Part shown: in pieces, positions 62,198-64,000 of the stretch
How positions within the stretch are numbered: position 1 is the first letter of the stretch
How the letters are laid out: each line of letters begins with the position of its first letter
Source: Leidyana gryllorum EB-2025a
Lineage: Eukaryota > Apicomplexa
NCBI GenBank assembly: GCA_048772705.1
Contig: JBLWGC010000140.1
Location: 124,001-188,000 of the forward strand
Direction of reading: 5' to 3'
Length of the DNA stretch: 64,000 bases
The notes under the pieces: generated by a model
What the model was told of the DNA's origin: nothing
The model's input: only the letters and a program-made list of their open reading frames with translations
The model's database searches: none
Program-made: the position numbers and the translations under genes

Positions 62198-64000
62198 TCA
62201 GCCTAAGGACCCGTAGACATCAATGTCTTCATCTTCGATCGTGGCTTTCGCAGTACCGCGAAGGCTGTCCTGTAGACGAGGGCCCTGACTTTCCTCAACC
62301 TCCCCTGACCCGCCTCCCTTAACAATCTTTGTACGCAGTGACGCCAAAGGATTGATGATGTATGTCGATGTGAACTGATTTAGTTTACTGCTGCTGACCC
62401 CACCTGGCTCCAATACCTCCACGCCATTCTCCTCTCCCGTCACGTTCTCAGTTTCCACCGCCGCAGGAGCCTCCACTACCGCGGCAGCCTCCACCGCCGC
62501 GGGAGACGATCGAGGCACCTCGGCCTGTGACGCCCCGCCCTCATCACACAATTCCACCGGGAGCGATTGCATCACCTGTCCGTCATCACCGCTTGTTGCA
62601 GTGACAGCTGGAATGGCCACACTCGAACGACCTTTCATTTCTGCACAAGTCAAGTTGATGACCTCAACAGCTCGTGAGGCCGATAACAATCCCTCGCCTT
62701 CCTCTCCTTCTTTCGGACTCCTCTGCGTGCCAGTGAGGGGTGGGGGCGAAACCAGTAACTCTGCCCCCTCCCCACCATCATCCCTCGGCACCACGGCAGC
62801 TCCGCCGCCGCCGCGACTCAGCCCACTCCGTAACATCTTCGATAAAGCACCACTGTGGTACAGTTGAGAGGGAAGGGAGGTAAGTCGTGAACTCAATGAT
62901 CGGGTTGAAATCAATGGATCTGACGATTGGGCCATGGGCTCTCTGTTTCTGACAAGCCAACTGGCACCGCCTCCGCCTCGGCTTGAGGCCGCCGGACTCA
63001 GGCAGCTATCACTCGGTGAGGGGGCTATACTCTCTACGTCCTCGCACCAACGCTCCTCATACTTTCGTACTGAAGGGGGCTCGACAGGAGTTTTGACCCC
63101 CCCACTGTCTTCGTGAGAGCCGCTCTTCGGGGACACCGCGTCCCCAGCAGGGGGAGCAATAGCATCCGCAGTCGTCACTCCAGGCCGCGGAGGACTCGAG
63201 GTGCTCGATAACGTCGACCTCGGCTGGCGGTTGAGCGCATTCAGTATGGTTGAATGACCCTTTTTGGCCAACTCAGCGATAACACTCGGAAGAGACGTCA
63301 CCAACTTTTGAGCCGCGCCACTCTGGGGATCTGTCGATCCCATCACATTCGTTTGAGTCGATGGCTTTGGCTGCGATCGCTGCTGCCCATCCATCACTGC
63401 CATTGACAGTTCCCTCAAAGTGTTCTTCTTGTCCCAGTAGGAGGCCACAGCAGCCTTGTAGACTTCTCCTCCCATATCGCGAGCACTTCGGGGACGCTGA
63501 CTCAGCGCTCCTGTCAACCCTTTAACAGTGTACATCCGAGCATCCACCGCTTCGTAGGCTTGTTTCAACTGTCGCAATGGATTCTGTGACTTGGTTAGAT
63601 TGTCTTGGATCAGAGGGTGTTCCATCAACTGTCTGGCGGTGGGGCGCTCTGTGACCAGCGGCACCAGACACTGACGGATAAAACTGATCATTTGAGGAGG
63701 CACTTTGCGCTCCAATAGCTCTGACAACAAACATTCGATGTAATCGACGTCGGTCACAATATCTAAAACCTGCAGCGGAAGCGCAAATGGACAAATTGAG
63801 TGACAACACCTTTCCTCCAAATCGAAACTTACCCGACTAATCGCATCGCCATGAATATCTCCACCAGATAGAGCATCGAACGGAGTGTCGCCTGTAAGTA
63901 ATTCTAAGCTAAACAATCCAAGACACCAGACATCGGTGCTCGACTGCTTGGGGTACTCTTCCCCATCAACACCAGACGTGCCGCCTGCATCATCAAGCAT
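62198..64000 (-). CDS. Protein kinase-like protein, 3' part (5' end outside window)
   Basis: Exons from the right edge to 63833 and 63769-62198 (intron of 63 nt, GTAAGT...CTGCAG) encode about 579 residues. The first 140 match a kinase C-lobe: STDVWCLGLFSLELLTGDTP (the DxWxxG element after the activation segment) and LVPLVTERPTARQLMEHPLI (the Arg of subdomain XI). The N-lobe and catalytic loop lie outside the window, so activity cannot be judged. Residues 140-579 are disordered with Ser, Pro, Gly and Ala stretches and an acidic end (IEDEDIDVYGSLG). The Met at the window edge need not be the start. TBCK-like or MAP4K-like kinases are possible relatives. Confidence 0.75.
   Translation of the reverse strand: MLDDAGGTSGVDGEEYPKQSSTDVWCLGLFSLELLTGDTPFDALSGGDIHGDAISRVSFDLEERCCHSICPFALPLQVLDIVTDVDYIECLLSELLERKVPPQMISFIRQCLVPLVTERPTARQLMEHPLIQDNLTKSQNPLRQLKQAYEAVDARMYTVKGLTGALSQRPRSARDMGGEVYKAAVASYWDKKNTLRELSMAVMDGQQRSQPKPSTQTNVMGSTDPQSGAAQKLVTSLPSVIAELAKKGHSTILNALNRQPRSTLSSTSSPPRPGVTTADAIAPPAGDAVSPKSGSHEDSGGVKTPVEPPSVRKYEERWCEDVESIAPSPSDSCLSPAASSRGGGGASWLVRNREPMAQSSDPLISTRSLSSRLTSLPSQLYHSGALSKMLRSGLSRGGGGAAVVPRDDGGEGAELLVSPPPLTGTQRSPKEGEEGEGLLSASRAVEVINLTCAEMKGRSSVAIPAVTATSGDDGQVMQSLPVELCDEGGASQAEVPRSSPAAVEAAAVVEAPAAVETENVTGEENGVEVLEPGGVSSSKLNQFTSTYIINPLASLRTKIVKGGGSGEVEESQGPRLQDSLRGTAKATIEDEDIDVYGSLG

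Noticed and set aside
1-64000. tRNA, rRNA or a spliced-leader RNA gene
   Set aside because: No cloverleaf with a GTTCRA T-loop context and no match to the Perkinsus-type leader (CCGTAGCCATTTTGGCTC) that I could find by eye. The conserved rRNA motifs seen at 61 kb are antisense guides, not an rRNA gene.

Overview
The window is a very gene-dense piece of a eukaryotic nuclear genome. It is most likely from an alveolate protist, and a Perkinsus-like perkinsozoan is my best guess. The reasons are an alveolin (inner-membrane-complex protein with VP-rich repeats, a family known only from alveolates), roughly balanced base composition, many very short GT-AG introns (about 25-60 nt), three-finger CCCH and DEK-C proteins, and a retained homoserine dehydrogenase. 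The genus is inference; no rRNA or spliced-leader sequence in the window fixes it.

Positions 1-45.8 kb are a housekeeping region with almost no spacer. In order: a Q/N/P-rich protein, alveolin, RPB11, a membrin-type Golgi SNARE, a His/Gln-rich protein, a replication-foci-domain (RFTS-like) protein without a methyltransferase, a RAD6-type E2, a KDM8/JMJD5-type JmjC oxygenase, a GAS41-type YEATS protein, a GT14-like branching enzyme, a CCCH protein, the SUMO E1 subunit UBA2, PRPP synthetase, a small membrane protein, the GPI8 transamidase, an unidentified protein, an adaptor sigma chain, a giant TRAPPC10, a GT25 glycosyltransferase, homoserine dehydrogenase, an FG nucleoporin, small zinc-finger/unknown genes, a TBP-family protein, a 2H cyclic phosphodiesterase, a DEK-C protein, an acidic protein, a DeSI/PPPDE peptidase and a type I membrane protein with a His-rich tail. 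I rebuilt most of these exon by exon by matching splice phases, and many totals agree with the usual family length. Seven divergent pairs have start codons 13-62 bp apart, and several co-oriented or convergent neighbours overlap at their start or stop codons.

Positions 45.8-59.7 kb are an accessory region on the minus strand. It holds a tandem array of intronless paralogues of an unrecognised family (family A: five apparently intact, one N-terminally truncated, one frameshifted) followed by two larger paralogues of a second unrecognised family (family B). Spacers are longer here and carry short tandem repeats, a perfect-armed palindrome and a CA/TA microsatellite.

Positions 61.1-62.0 kb hold a threefold tandem array which, read on the minus strand, consists of six C/D-box snoRNA genes of two alternating types. 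Their guide segments are complementary to conserved large-subunit rRNA motifs. The window closes with the 3' part of a protein kinase-like gene. A short palindromic motif (ACACGTGT with GGAGAC nearby) recurs in the longer introns of unrelated genes.
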